From: Cytomitobacter sp965233735
GTDB lineage: Bacteria; Pseudomonadota; Alphaproteobacteria; CAJXXZ01; 1604HC
Direction of reading: 5' to 3'
DNA length: 64,000 nucleotides
Assembly (NCBI GenBank): GCA_965233735.1
Contig: OZ247501.1
Location: forward strand, 248,001 to 312,000
The notes below the pieces were generated by a model that had not been told where the DNA came from, did not search any database, and saw only the letters and a list, made by a program, of their open reading frames with translations. Below are positions 17,669 to 26,348 of the stretch, in pieces (the first letter of the stretch is position 1; the number at the start of each line of letters is the position of its first letter). Position numbers and translations under genes: made by a program.

Positions 17669-17703
17669 TCCCATGCAATCCCATTGACTCCCACATGATC
17701 CCT
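17669..17703. promoter_or_regulatory. MraZ operator: four direct repeats, 10-bp period
   Basis: TCCCA occurs at 17669, 17679 and 17689, and TCCCT at 17699, at exact 10-bp spacing. On the minus strand these read TGGGA with 5-nt spacers, the arrangement known for MraZ autoregulation (TGGGN repeats). A promoter overlaps them: TTGACT at 17684-17689, 16-nt spacer, GATAAT at 17706-17711. MraZ bound here would block its own transcription. Confidence 0.75.
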
Positions 17704-17720
17704 ATGATAATTTTGTATTA

Positions 17721-18146
17721 ATGAACGTGTTTCTTTCTACATATGAGAAAAAAATTGATAAAAAGGGACGCGTATCCACTCCTGGAAATTTCAGAAATAT
17801 ACTTTCAAAAGAATCTTTTAATGGATTAATAGCCTTTAAGTCTTATTTTTTACCCACAATAGATTGTTTTGGAATTTCTAAAATGGAAAAATTAAGCAGT
17901 AAATTGGAAAATGACAACCCTTTTGATAATTCAAATAACATTGAAGAAAACATATTTGCAGATGCTAATATGATTCAATTTGATACAGAAGGAAGAATTA
18001 CAATTAATCAAGAAATGCTAGAACACGCCCAAATAACATCAGATTTAATTTTTGTCGGTAAAGGATCAACTTTTCAAATATGGAATCCAGACTTATTCCA
18101 AGAACACCAAAATTTAATGAGAAAAAAAATTAAAAAGGAAATATAG
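17721..18146 (+). CDS. mraZ: transcriptional regulator MraZ
   Basis: First gene of the division and cell wall (dcw) cluster and repressor of it. The 141-aa protein has two AbrB-like halves, each with the family DxxGR motif (DKKGRVSTP near residue 14 and DTEGRITIN near residue 92). No Shine-Dalgarno sequence precedes the ATG, and the likely transcription start (about 17718) is only a few bases away, so the message is probably leaderless. Its stop overlaps the rsmH GTG by one base. Confidence 0.93.
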   Translation: MNVFLSTYEKKIDKKGRVSTPGNFRNILSKESFNGLIAFKSYFLPTIDCFGISKMEKLSSKLENDNPFDNSNNIEENIFADANMIQFDTEGRITINQEMLEHAQITSDLIFVGKGSTFQIWNPDLFQEHQNLMRKKIKKEI

Positions 18147-19003
18147 TGCAGTCACATATACCAGTGCTTGCAAGCGAAGTTTTAAATATTTTAAAACCAT
18201 CTCCTTCTAAGAGTTTTGCAGATTTTACATTTGGACTTGGAGGGCATACACAAAAACTACTTTCTTATGGCAGCAGCGTTATTGGATTAGATAGAGATTA
18301 TAATTCAATAAAGTATGGAAATAACCTAGAATTGCAAAATAGCAACTTCAAATTCAAAAGATCAAAATTTAGCAATGCATTTGATAAAATAGAAAACATG
18401 GATGGAATATTATTTGACTTAGGAGTGTCATCAGTTCAAATTGATGAATCACAACGAGGCTTTTCTTTCATGAATGATGGACCTCTAAGCATGCAAATGG
18501 GATTAAATAATAAGTCTGCAGCAGACATAATAAATAGTTACTCTGAAAATGATTTGGCTGATATTTTGTATTATTATGCTGATGAAACAAAATCTAGATC
18601 TTTAGCAAAAAAAATCATTTTAGCTCGTAGAAAGCAATATATTTCTACTACTTTTCAACTTATTAATGCTATGTTTTCTAATGGAAAAGCCAATTTGAAT
18701 GACCCCATTTCTCAAAAAGGAAAAAGCCCTGCTACAAAAGCATTTCAAGCTTTACGCATTGCAACAAACAATGAGCTAAGCGAAATTTGCACAGGATTAC
18801 AAATAGCTTCAAAAAAATTAAAAGTTGGAGGAAGGTTAGCAGTTATCACATTTCATTCTATAGAAGATAGAATTGTTAAATACTTTTTTAAAGAATTTAA
18901 ATTTTTAACACTAAAGCCTCAACCTATATTTCCTGAGCAAACAGAAAGAAAAACTAATTCTAGATCTAGATCTGCAAAATTGAGATGGGGAATTAAAATA
19001 TGA
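18146..19003 (+). CDS. rsmH: 16S rRNA m4C1402 methyltransferase
   Basis: S-adenosylmethionine-dependent N4-methylation of C1402 in 16S rRNA. The 285-aa protein begins QSHIPVLASEVL (the usual HxPVLxxE start) with a GTG start overlapping the mraZ stop. It has the SAM-binding loop DFTFGLGGHTQ near residue 26, then FDLGVSSVQID and the C-terminal VITFHSIEDRIVK. Its stop overlaps the next ATG by 4 nt. Canonical position within the dcw cluster. Confidence 0.96.
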   Translation: MQSHIPVLASEVLNILKPSPSKSFADFTFGLGGHTQKLLSYGSSVIGLDRDYNSIKYGNNLELQNSNFKFKRSKFSNAFDKIENMDGILFDLGVSSVQIDESQRGFSFMNDGPLSMQMGLNNKSAADIINSYSENDLADILYYYADETKSRSLAKKIILARRKQYISTTFQLINAMFSNGKANLNDPISQKGKSPATKAFQALRIATNNELSEICTGLQIASKKLKVGGRLAVITFHSIEDRIVKYFFKEFKFLTLKPQPIFPEQTERKTNSRSRSAKLRWGIKI

Positions 19004-19239
19004 ACCCAATCAAAATATTAATATTGTTTTTAACATGCAGCCTAATTGTTATACATTATAAAAAATCTAAATTAAAATCACAAATACACAACATACGAAT
19101 CGAAACCATTCGTAATAAAAACATACTAAAACACAAAAAAATATTATTATCAAAATTAAGTCATCCTGACAGGTTAAGTGAATTATGCAAAAAACATATA
19201 AAATATCAACCAACTCATGTGGGTCAATTTTTAAAATAA
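19000..19239 (+). CDS. ftsL: FtsL-like small division protein
   Basis: A 79-aa bitopic membrane protein: one N-terminal helix (residues 4-19), then a charged coiled-coil stretch and a short C-terminal segment with LSHPDRLSELCKKH, as in FtsL. Sequence identity is too low to decide alone. The call rests on topology, size and the exact position between rsmH and ftsI. It overlaps rsmH by 4 nt and abuts ftsI. In the divisome, FtsL partners FtsB and FtsQ to activate FtsW-FtsI. Confidence 0.75.
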   Translation: MNPIKILILFLTCSLIVIHYKKSKLKSQIHNIRIETIRNKNILKHKKILLSKLSHPDRLSELCKKHIKYQPTHVGQFLK

Positions 19240-20730
19240 ATGCAAAAAAGTAATTTTGTATTTTTATGCATTTTATCTGCATTTTCTATTTTAATTGCTC
19301 GTTCAGTTTTTCTTTTGAAAAATGAAAATTCACATATTTCTAATATGATTCAAAAAAGTAGAAAAGAAATTTTAGACTGCAACAAAGAAATTTTAGCTTT
19401 TAGCCAAGAAACACGATCTATATACATTGTGCCACAACAGTTAACAGAACAATCTATAAAATTTATCAAGAGCAATTTTAATGTTAATATTGAAGAATTA
19501 CAAAAATCTAAAAAAACATTTGTTTGGTTTAAAAGGCATATAAGCAATAATGATCAAATAATATTTAAGAAAAATATACCAGGAATTAAATTAGCAAAAG
19601 ACTATAAAAGAATATATTCTCATCCAGAAAGCACTTCTCATTTAATTGGATATTGTGACAAAAATTCACATGGAAAATCTGGGTCAGAATTAGCATTCAA
19701 CAATCAATTATTTTCTAAATCTTTGCAACTAACAATTGATATAAGAATTCAAAATATTTTACACGAAGCAATCAAACAAATATACGAAGAATTTGATAGT
19801 GAAGACGCATCTGGAATAATTGTTAAAATAAATGGAGAAGTAAAAGCTATAACATCTTATCCATCTCCAAATTCTGACCTTCCTATAACTTATACTAAAG
19901 ATGAAAAATTAAACCATAATTTATCTCCAATAGAAGTAGGATCTATATTAAAATTACATAATGCAGCAATGTGCCTAGAAAATGGAATTGTTAATTTAGA
20001 TACTATTGTAGATGCTACTGGAAGCTTGCAAATAGGAAAGTTTGAAATTCAAGACTTTTTTGGAAAAGACAAAAAGATGACATTTTTAGATTCTGTAAGA
20101 TTTTCATCAAACATAGCAACTGGAAGATTAGCTCTATCAATAGGAGCTGAAAAGCAAAGAGAATTTTTACAAAAACTTGGTTTTTTATCTAAAATAGAAT
20201 GGATTCCTAATCATTTTGCAAATCCATTAATTCCAAAAAGATGGGGTAAATCCACTACAGCTACAATATCTTATGGGTATGGAATAGGACTTACTTCTTT
20301 GCATGTAGCTCAAGGAATGATGAGAATTTTAAGCGGAACTTCTAGAAATTTGTCATTTTATTATCCAAACAATCAAAAAGAAAAAATTATTATTAGCGAT
20401 CATACAGTAGAATCTATTAAGATCATTATGAGAACAATAACAAAGTCTTCATACAGAAGCATAAACATTGAAGGTTATGAAATTGGAGGAAAAACAGGAA
20501 CCGCTAATATTTGTAAAAATGGAAAGTATATCGAAGGAAATAATAGGGTATCTTATTTAGGAGCTTTTCCAATTAATAATCCAAAATATATATTTCTTAT
20601 TCAGACAACTAATCCAAAAAAATCAAAACTTAAATATGGAAGATTCACAGTTGCTTCCAATGTTTTAACAAACAAGGTAAAACATATTATTCAAGAAATA
20701 GCATCAATTGATAATATTTCTCCAATATAA
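19240..20730 (+). CDS. ftsI: septal peptidoglycan transpeptidase (PBP3)
   Basis: Cross-links septal peptidoglycan. The 496-aa protein has one N-terminal membrane anchor (residues 5-24), a reduced pedestal domain and a penicillin-binding transpeptidase domain. The catalytic motifs are present: SxxK as SILK (near residue 235), SxN as SSN (near 289) and KTG in GGKTGTA (near 417). It is shorter than the usual 570-600 aa. It begins directly after ftsL with no gap. A working FtsI together with murE argues that the organism still makes peptidoglycan. Confidence 0.93.
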   Translation: MQKSNFVFLCILSAFSILIARSVFLLKNENSHISNMIQKSRKEILDCNKEILAFSQETRSIYIVPQQLTEQSIKFIKSNFNVNIEELQKSKKTFVWFKRHISNNDQIIFKKNIPGIKLAKDYKRIYSHPESTSHLIGYCDKNSHGKSGSELAFNNQLFSKSLQLTIDIRIQNILHEAIKQIYEEFDSEDASGIIVKINGEVKAITSYPSPNSDLPITYTKDEKLNHNLSPIEVGSILKLHNAAMCLENGIVNLDTIVDATGSLQIGKFEIQDFFGKDKKMTFLDSVRFSSNIATGRLALSIGAEKQREFLQKLGFLSKIEWIPNHFANPLIPKRWGKSTTATISYGYGIGLTSLHVAQGMMRILSGTSRNLSFYYPNNQKEKIIISDHTVESIKIIMRTITKSSYRSINIEGYEIGGKTGTANICKNGKYIEGNNRVSYLGAFPINNPKYIFLIQTTNPKKSKLKYGRFTVASNVLTNKVKHIIQEIASIDNISPI

Positions 20731-20769
20731 AAAGTTGTAGTTTTTTCAATTAGAAAATATACTTTGATT

Positions 20770-22131
20770 ATGAAAAGGCAATTAAAATTCAATGATTTAT
20801 TAAGCAATGACTTGAAAACATGCCAATCTGCTAAAAATCATAAAATAACAAAAATATGCAAACATACTGATTTAATCACTCCAGGGTCTTGGTTCTTAGA
20901 TGAAAAAAACACTTTTCCAATCACAAAAGAAAATATTATTAGCAACACATCTAAATCAATTAAAACTTTAAATGCAAAAAAAACATGGGCTGAATTGTCA
21001 TCCATTGCTTACCCCAATCAACCAAAATATATATCATTGATTACGGGAACAGATGGAAAAACATCAGTTGCATGGATTACATATCAACTATGGATGTTAT
21101 TAGGCATAAAAGCTGGATACATAGGAACTTTAGGAATTTTCATTAATGGAACAAAATATGAATCAGAACTAACAACTCCAGATAGCTCAGACTTGCATTA
21201 TTATTTAAACAAAATGCATTATCAAAATATACAACATGTTTCAATTGAAGCATCTAGCATAGGTCTAGATCAAGAAAGATTGTCTTTTGTCAAAGCAGAT
21301 ATATCTATTTTTACTAATTTCACTTCAGATCATATTGATTATCATAAAAATCACAAAAATTATCTAAATGCAAAATTAAAAATATTAAACAATTTAAAAA
21401 ACAATGCTGAATTTTTTGTTCATCATTCTATTAATAAGCAAATTAATCACCCTTTTGAATATTATGGAGGAACAAGTAAATATCAATCTAAATATATTAA
21501 AGATTTAAAATCATGGGAATTTCATATTAATTCAAAAGTATACACAGTTAAAAATAATATAATTGGGTCTTTCAATGGTGATAACATGCTGGCAGCTTTT
21601 TTAATAATAAGGAAAAGCGGAGTTCAAGATGAACAAATAATGAGCAAATTAGACTTAATCAAATCAGTTCCTGGAAGATTAAATTTTATAGAAAAATATA
21701 ATTGCGGAGATATTTTTGTTGACTTTGCACACACACCAAATTCATTAGAAAAAACTCTGATTTGCTTAAAAAGTAAATATAAAACCATATTATTAGTGTT
21801 TGGATGTGGAGGAGATAGGGATAAAAGCAAAAGATCATTAATGGGAGAAATAGCCAACAAACATGCTGATTATATTATTGTAACTAATGATAATCCAAGA
21901 TCAGAAGATCCATTGGGTATTGCAGAAGAAATAACATCCAAATGCAAAAAAGCAAATATTATTTTAGATAGAAAAAAAGCAATAAAACAAGGAATTTTGC
22001 TGTTAAAACCCAATAGCGCTTTAGTAATAGCTGGAAAAGGAGAAGAAAAAACTCAAACAATTTCCAATGAAATAATAAATTTCTACGATCCATCAACTGT
22101 AAAAGAAATTATATTAAAACTAAAACTGTAA
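20770..22131 (+). CDS. murE: UDP-MurNAc-L-Ala-D-Glu:meso-diaminopimelate ligase
   Basis: Adds meso-diaminopimelate to the peptidoglycan precursor. The 453-aa product has the ATP loop TGTDGKTSVAW. It also has the motif DNPRSEDP, in which DNPR selects meso-diaminopimelate over lysine. A TTG two codons upstream is possible, but the ATG at 20770 is preferred. The cluster stops here: murF, mraY, murD and ftsW do not follow. Instead the stop codon runs directly into the tandem repeat array, whose core ACTGTAA also occurs twice in the last 40 bases of this gene. Confidence 0.95.
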   Translation: MKRQLKFNDLLSNDLKTCQSAKNHKITKICKHTDLITPGSWFLDEKNTFPITKENIISNTSKSIKTLNAKKTWAELSSIAYPNQPKYISLITGTDGKTSVAWITYQLWMLLGIKAGYIGTLGIFINGTKYESELTTPDSSDLHYYLNKMHYQNIQHVSIEASSIGLDQERLSFVKADISIFTNFTSDHIDYHKNHKNYLNAKLKILNNLKNNAEFFVHHSINKQINHPFEYYGGTSKYQSKYIKDLKSWEFHINSKVYTVKNNIIGSFNGDNMLAAFLIIRKSGVQDEQIMSKLDLIKSVPGRLNFIEKYNCGDIFVDFAHTPNSLEKTLICLKSKYKTILLVFGCGGDRDKSKRSLMGEIANKHADYIIVTNDNPRSEDPLGIAEEITSKCKKANIILDRKKAIKQGILLLKPNSALVIAGKGEEKTQTISNEIINFYDPSTVKEIILKLKL

Positions 22132-22695
22132 ATAAGGCTCAACTGTAAGAGGACCTTATGAATATAAGGTTCAACTGTAAGAGGACCTTATGAATATAAG
22201 GTTCAACTGTAAGAGGACCTTATGAATATAAGGTTCAACTGTAAGAGGACCTTATGAATATAAGGTTCAACTGTAAGAGGACCTTATGAATATAAGGTTC
22301 AACTGTAAGAGGACCTTATGAATATAAGGTTCAACTGTAAGAGGACCTTATGAATATAAGGTTCAACTGTAAGAGGACCTTATGAATATAAGGTTCAACT
22401 GTAAGAGGACCTTATGAATATAAGGTTCAACTGTAAGAGGACCTTATGAATATAAGGTTCAACTGTAAGAGGACCTTATGAATATAAGGTTCAACTGTAA
22501 GAGGACCTTATGAATATAAGGTTCAACTGTAAGAGGACCTTATGAATATAAGGTTCAACTGTAAGAGGACCTTATGAATATAAGGTTCAACTGTAAGAGG
22601 ACCTTATGAATATAAGGTTCAACTGTAAGAGGACCTTATGAATATAAGGTTCAACTGTAAGAGGACCTTATGAATATAAGGTTCAACTGTAAGAG
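22132..22695. repeat. 32-bp tandem hairpin repeat array, about 17.6 copies
   Basis: A continuous head-to-tail array with an exact 32-bp period. AACTGTAAGAG occurs 18 times from 22141 to 22685. Each unit holds a 9-bp stem, left arm GGACCTTAT and right arm ATAAGGTTC (one G-T wobble), around a GAAT loop, then a 10-nt linker AACTGTAAGA. All copies look identical except the first half unit (GGCTC for GGTTC) and the truncated last. There are no spacers, so it is not a CRISPR array, and 32 is not a multiple of 3, with stops in frame, so it is not coding. It begins 1 nt after the murE stop. Bases 22696-22902 beyond it are AT-rich and empty. Confidence 0.97.
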
Positions 22696-22902
22696 AATTT
22701 TCACCTTTAAACAAAACAGTAATATTGCTAAAACAACTTATATAAATCGATTTTCAATAAATACAATTAAATTATTCGCTTAAATAATAATTAAAAAAAT
22801 AGTTATCAAAAAAAACCAACATAAAAGTTTAACTACAATCAAAGAAAGTGAAAATTTAAAATATATATAAAGTATTATTAAAAAATATATAAGCTTATGG
22901 GC

Positions 22903-23142
22903 TTACATCATTCCAGGGAATTTATTATTAAACTTAGCTGCTCTACTGTCTTTTCTAGTATCTAGTTTGAATTTTTTAGTCCAAGCATGATGAGACAAAG
23001 GATCAATATCCAAGTTCATTTCTTTTTTGTTTGAAGTGCTAACTAATTCTATACTAGAACCATCTGTTAAAAACACTTTTACTGGAAAAGTATTTGGGTG
23101 TATACTCTTTTTTTCATTTTTATTATTTGATTTATCGTTCAT
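22903..23142 (-). CDS. rpmE: 50S ribosomal protein L31
   Basis: The 79-aa protein carries KKSIHPNTFPVKVFLTDG and the alphaproteobacterial signature LDIDPLSHHAWT, and lacks the zinc cysteines of the other L31 subtype. The frame extends upstream to a TTG at 23160. However, the Shine-Dalgarno AGAGG lies within that extension, 7 nt before the ATG at 23142, so 23142 is the start. It is convergent with murE across the repeat array. Confidence 0.9.
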   Translation of the reverse strand: MNDKSNNKNEKKSIHPNTFPVKVFLTDGSSIELVSTSNKKEMNLDIDPLSHHAWTKKFKLDTRKDSRAAKFNNKFPGMM

Positions 23143-23218
23143 AAACAAACCTCTGGACAAATTCTAACTCAAACAGCCCTTCTTCACAAGATTGTTTAAT
23201 TAATATACATATAAAGAA

Positions 23219-23650
23219 ATGATTTATGATATTAAACAAACTCAAAACTTAGCAATAAAAATAGCCAATAATATAGAACCTGGAGATGCAGTATTATTAA
23301 ATGGAGCTCTTGGAGCAGGAAAAAGCACACTAGCTAAATTTATAATAGAATCTTTAGGATTAGATTATTGTGGAAGCCCTACTTTTTCTAAAATCATAAC
23401 ATATGAAAAAACATTCAAACTATGGCATTGTGACTTATACCAAATGGAAAATACAAATCAATTACATGAATTAATATATGAAATAGATCAAGGAATTTTA
23501 TTAGTAGAGTGGGCAAAACAATGCAATGAACTTAAATATATAGAAAATTTTTTAGAAATTGAAATAGAAAGTACATCTTGTAATCATAGAAAAATAAATA
23601 TAAACAAACATGGTAAATTTTCTAATATAGACTTTTCTACATCTTATTAA
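23219..23650 (+). CDS. tsaE: tRNA t6A biosynthesis ATPase TsaE
   Basis: ATPase that recycles the TsaB-TsaD complex making threonylcarbamoyl-A37 on ANN-decoding tRNAs. The 143-aa protein has the P-loop GALGAGKST near residue 29, then the SPTFSKI switch segment and HCDLYQM, followed by LVEWAKQ. tsaD and tsaB are at 29.9 and 51.9 kb in this window; tsaC is not seen. It stands alone, divergent from rpmE. Confidence 0.93.
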   Translation: MIYDIKQTQNLAIKIANNIEPGDAVLLNGALGAGKSTLAKFIIESLGLDYCGSPTFSKIITYEKTFKLWHCDLYQMENTNQLHELIYEIDQGILLVEWAKQCNELKYIENFLEIEIESTSCNHRKININKHGKFSNIDFSTSY

Positions 23651-23751
23651 AAAATTTGTTAATCTGATGATATATATTCATTATCTTTATATTGAACCTT
23701 TTTTAGTTGCAATTGATCTTATATTAACAATTAAATATAATTATTAAACAA

Positions 23752-24972
23752 ATGATATTAAAAATAATATGCTTTCTAATGTTAAGCATTAGGTCTAATA
23801 AATGTATATATGACATAGAATTTAACCTAAACATAGGAAATATTATTAAAACAATAGAACCTAATTTAAAATACACCCTTATAATCATTGACTCTAATGA
23901 AGAAAATGCTTTCACTACAGTGGATAAAAATGGAAAAACTATTATTGCAATATATTCTGGGTTAATAAAATCTCTAACAGCAGAAGAGTTTGTTGGTGTG
24001 CTTTGCCATGAAATTGGGCATATTCATCATAAACATGTACTAAGCTTTATGTATTTAATACACCAAAGATTGGCAGCAATCAAAGCATTATCTTTATTGA
24101 ACTGCATACCATATGTAAATATTTTATCACTTTTATTGCTATCAAATGAACATAACAACATAATGATTTATTCTAAGCAAAATGAAACTGAAGCTGATTT
24201 ATATGCTTTTAATAGACTTAATCAGTTAAAATGGCCAGTTCAAGGAATTGTTAATTTATTTGAAAAATGGAGCTATAACGAAAGTAAAAATTATTTTTCA
24301 TCTCACCCTTGGTCTTCATTAAGAAAAATCATGGCAGAAAAATATGTTATAACAGACCACTTATTACCATATAATATCAAAAAAAATTATGAACAAATTC
24401 AATCTAGATTAAACAAAGGATTATATGAAGGAGCTCTTTCAAGGCAAAGCCCTAGCAACTTATATGAGAAAATATGGAATGATTATTTAAATAAAAATTA
24501 TAACACCACATTAGTAGATAAAATATTAGAAAAAAACAAAACATCAAATCAATATTATTCTGCATTATATTTAAAAGCAAAAATGCTCACAAAATCTGGA
24601 TATCAAAAAAAAGCTATTTATTATATGCAAAAAGTTTATGATAATACTAAGCATTCAGAGGCATTATATGAAAAAATCTACTTAGAGTTAAAACACAATG
24701 ATTCATCAATTACACAGCTAAAAGAAATAGAGTATTATAAATCCCAAAATGAACACGACCCTAGGATATGGAATTTATTAGCTTTTTACTATGCAAAGAT
24801 AAACAATAGAGGAGCATTTCTATATTTCAAATCTGAATATTCATTTTCTCAAAACAATTTGCGTAAATCCAAAGAATATGCAAAAAAAGCTATGAAAATT
24901 CTTCCCAAACATTCCTCTTTTTATAAAAAGTGCACAGATTTATTAAATGTAATTGCACAAACAAATTTATAA
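23752..24972 (+). CDS. M48 family metalloprotease with TPR-like C-terminus (BepA type)
   Basis: A 406-aa predicted envelope protease. Residues 1-18 are hydrophobic and likely a signal peptide. The zinc motif HEIGH lies near residue 86 (CHEIGHIHHKH), and the third ligand is in NETEADLYAF near residue 145. The C-terminal half (about 220-400) is helical with TPR-like spacing. This architecture matches BepA/YfgC, periplasmic quality-control proteases that act on outer-membrane protein assembly. It is convergent with obg, ending 32 nt from it. Confidence 0.82.
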   Translation: MILKIICFLMLSIRSNKCIYDIEFNLNIGNIIKTIEPNLKYTLIIIDSNEENAFTTVDKNGKTIIAIYSGLIKSLTAEEFVGVLCHEIGHIHHKHVLSFMYLIHQRLAAIKALSLLNCIPYVNILSLLLLSNEHNNIMIYSKQNETEADLYAFNRLNQLKWPVQGIVNLFEKWSYNESKNYFSSHPWSSLRKIMAEKYVITDHLLPYNIKKNYEQIQSRLNKGLYEGALSRQSPSNLYEKIWNDYLNKNYNTTLVDKILEKNKTSNQYYSALYLKAKMLTKSGYQKKAIYYMQKVYDNTKHSEALYEKIYLELKHNDSSITQLKEIEYYKSQNEHDPRIWNLLAFYYAKINNRGAFLYFKSEYSFSQNNLRKSKEYAKKAMKILPKHSSFYKKCTDLLNVIAQTNL

Positions 24973-25004
24973 TTTATATTTTATGTTTGATCTGACTTAT
25001 TGTA

Positions 25005-26222
25005 TTATTGATATTTTTTTGATTCTTCTAATAATTTAGCTTCGTCTGCAATCTTTTTATCTTCTATAATTTTTTTCTTTTCTAAAATCCTTTGCTCTTC
25101 TAACAACTTCTTCTCTTCTAACAATCTAGATTCATATGCAATTTTTTTCTTTTCTGCAACCTTTTGAGCTTCTATTTTAGCTTTTTCATCTGCAATCTTT
25201 TTTTCTTCTATTTCTTTTAATTTATCTGCAGTCTCTTTCTCTTCTATTTTTTTTAATTCAGAATAAACGAAATCTAACATATCGTTGACTCCTCTTTTTT
25301 CCCAACTAGCAAGGCAAAAAACTCTTCCAAATTTATCACCAATTTTTTCAACAGCTTCATTTACATATTTTTCATCAACCAAGTCGCATTTAGTCAAGCA
25401 AATACAATTTACTTTTTCTAACAAAGACTCATCGTACTCTTTCAACTCATGTATAATGCATGTAATATCATCATAAAAATTTTCGTCACTAACATCTACT
25501 AAATGCAAAAGAATTCTACATCTTTCAATATGTTGTAAAAATTGATGCCCAAGACCTTTTCCTAAGTGAGCATCTTCAATCAAACCAGGAATATCAATAA
25601 AAGTAATATTCATGTCACTGTGATTCACATGTGCTAATTTAGGATTTATTGTGCTAAAAGGATAGTCAGCAATAATAACCGGAGCATTAGAAATAACATG
25701 AACTAAAGTAGATTTTCCAGCATTAGGCTTCCCAATAACTCCAACATCTGCAATTTGTTTCAGTACTAATTTCAAGCTTTTTTCTTCGCCTTCTTCACCC
25801 TTAGTAGAAATTCTAGGAGTTTGAAAATCTGGCTTTGCAAATCTTTTGTTTCCCAATCCTCTTTGTCCACCTTTGGCAATTAAAAATTTAGATTCATCTA
25901 AAATTTCCCCCACCATAATGCCATCTTGATAAATTTGCGTTCCTAATGGAACTTTTATAACCAAATCATCACCAGATTTTCCTGTGCACAAAGCTCCAGA
26001 TCCATCTAATCCTCTTTCAGCGTTCCAAACTTTTTTATAACGAAAATCAATAAGAGTATGAATATTATGATCTCCAATTAGATATATATTCCCTCCATTA
26101 CCTCCATCTCCTCCATCAGGACCTCCGTTTGGAATTTTATATTCTCTTCGAAAACTAATGCAGCCATTTCCACCATTGCCTGCTTTTATTTTCATCTCAA
26201 CCCTGTCAATATACTGACTCAT
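25005..26222 (-). CDS. obgE: Obg GTPase with unusual charged coiled-coil tail
   Basis: Essential ribosome-assembly GTPase. Residues 1-158 form the glycine-rich Obg fold (GGNGGNIYL and similar). Residues about 159-322 form the G domain with G1 GKPNAGKST, a DIPGL switch and LTKCD, the NKxD equivalent. Residues 324-405 are an 82-residue tail made of K/E/A/I repeats such as EEKKIADE and LLEEKKLLEE. It replaces the normal short acidic end or OCT domain and should form one long helix. obg is separated from rplU-rpmA, its usual neighbours. ATG start at 26222. Confidence 0.93.
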   Translation of the reverse strand: MSQYIDRVEMKIKAGNGGNGCISFRREYKIPNGGPDGGDGGNGGNIYLIGDHNIHTLIDFRYKKVWNAERGLDGSGALCTGKSGDDLVIKVPLGTQIYQDGIMVGEILDESKFLIAKGGQRGLGNKRFAKPDFQTPRISTKGEEGEEKSLKLVLKQIADVGVIGKPNAGKSTLVHVISNAPVIIADYPFSTINPKLAHVNHSDMNITFIDIPGLIEDAHLGKGLGHQFLQHIERCRILLHLVDVSDENFYDDITCIIHELKEYDESLLEKVNCICLTKCDLVDEKYVNEAVEKIGDKFGRVFCLASWEKRGVNDMLDFVYSELKKIEEKETADKLKEIEEKKIADEKAKIEAQKVAEKKKIAYESRLLEEKKLLEEQRILEKKKIIEDKKIADEAKLLEESKKYQ

Positions 26223-26298
26223 GAAACCAGTATATATTATAAAACCTTAAATTGCGATTAATCTAAAACTATTTCAAATACAAATGAATTATATTTTC

Positions 26299-26326
26299 TT
26301 GACTTAGCGTTAAAGGGATATATAAT
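26299..26326 (+). promoter_or_regulatory. near-consensus sigma-70 promoter
   Basis: TTGACT at 26299-26304, a 16-nt spacer and a perfect TATAAT at 26321-26326. Transcription would start near 26333, giving a leader of about 16 nt that carries GGAG before the ATG at 26349. It drives the secreted coiled-coil gene and is one of the strongest promoters in the window. Confidence 0.75.
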
Positions 26327-26348
26327 CACATCAAATTGAAGGAGTCTT

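Noticed and set aside
22132..22695. CRISPR array
   Set aside because: The 32-bp units are contiguous and identical, with no unique spacers and no cas genes nearby.
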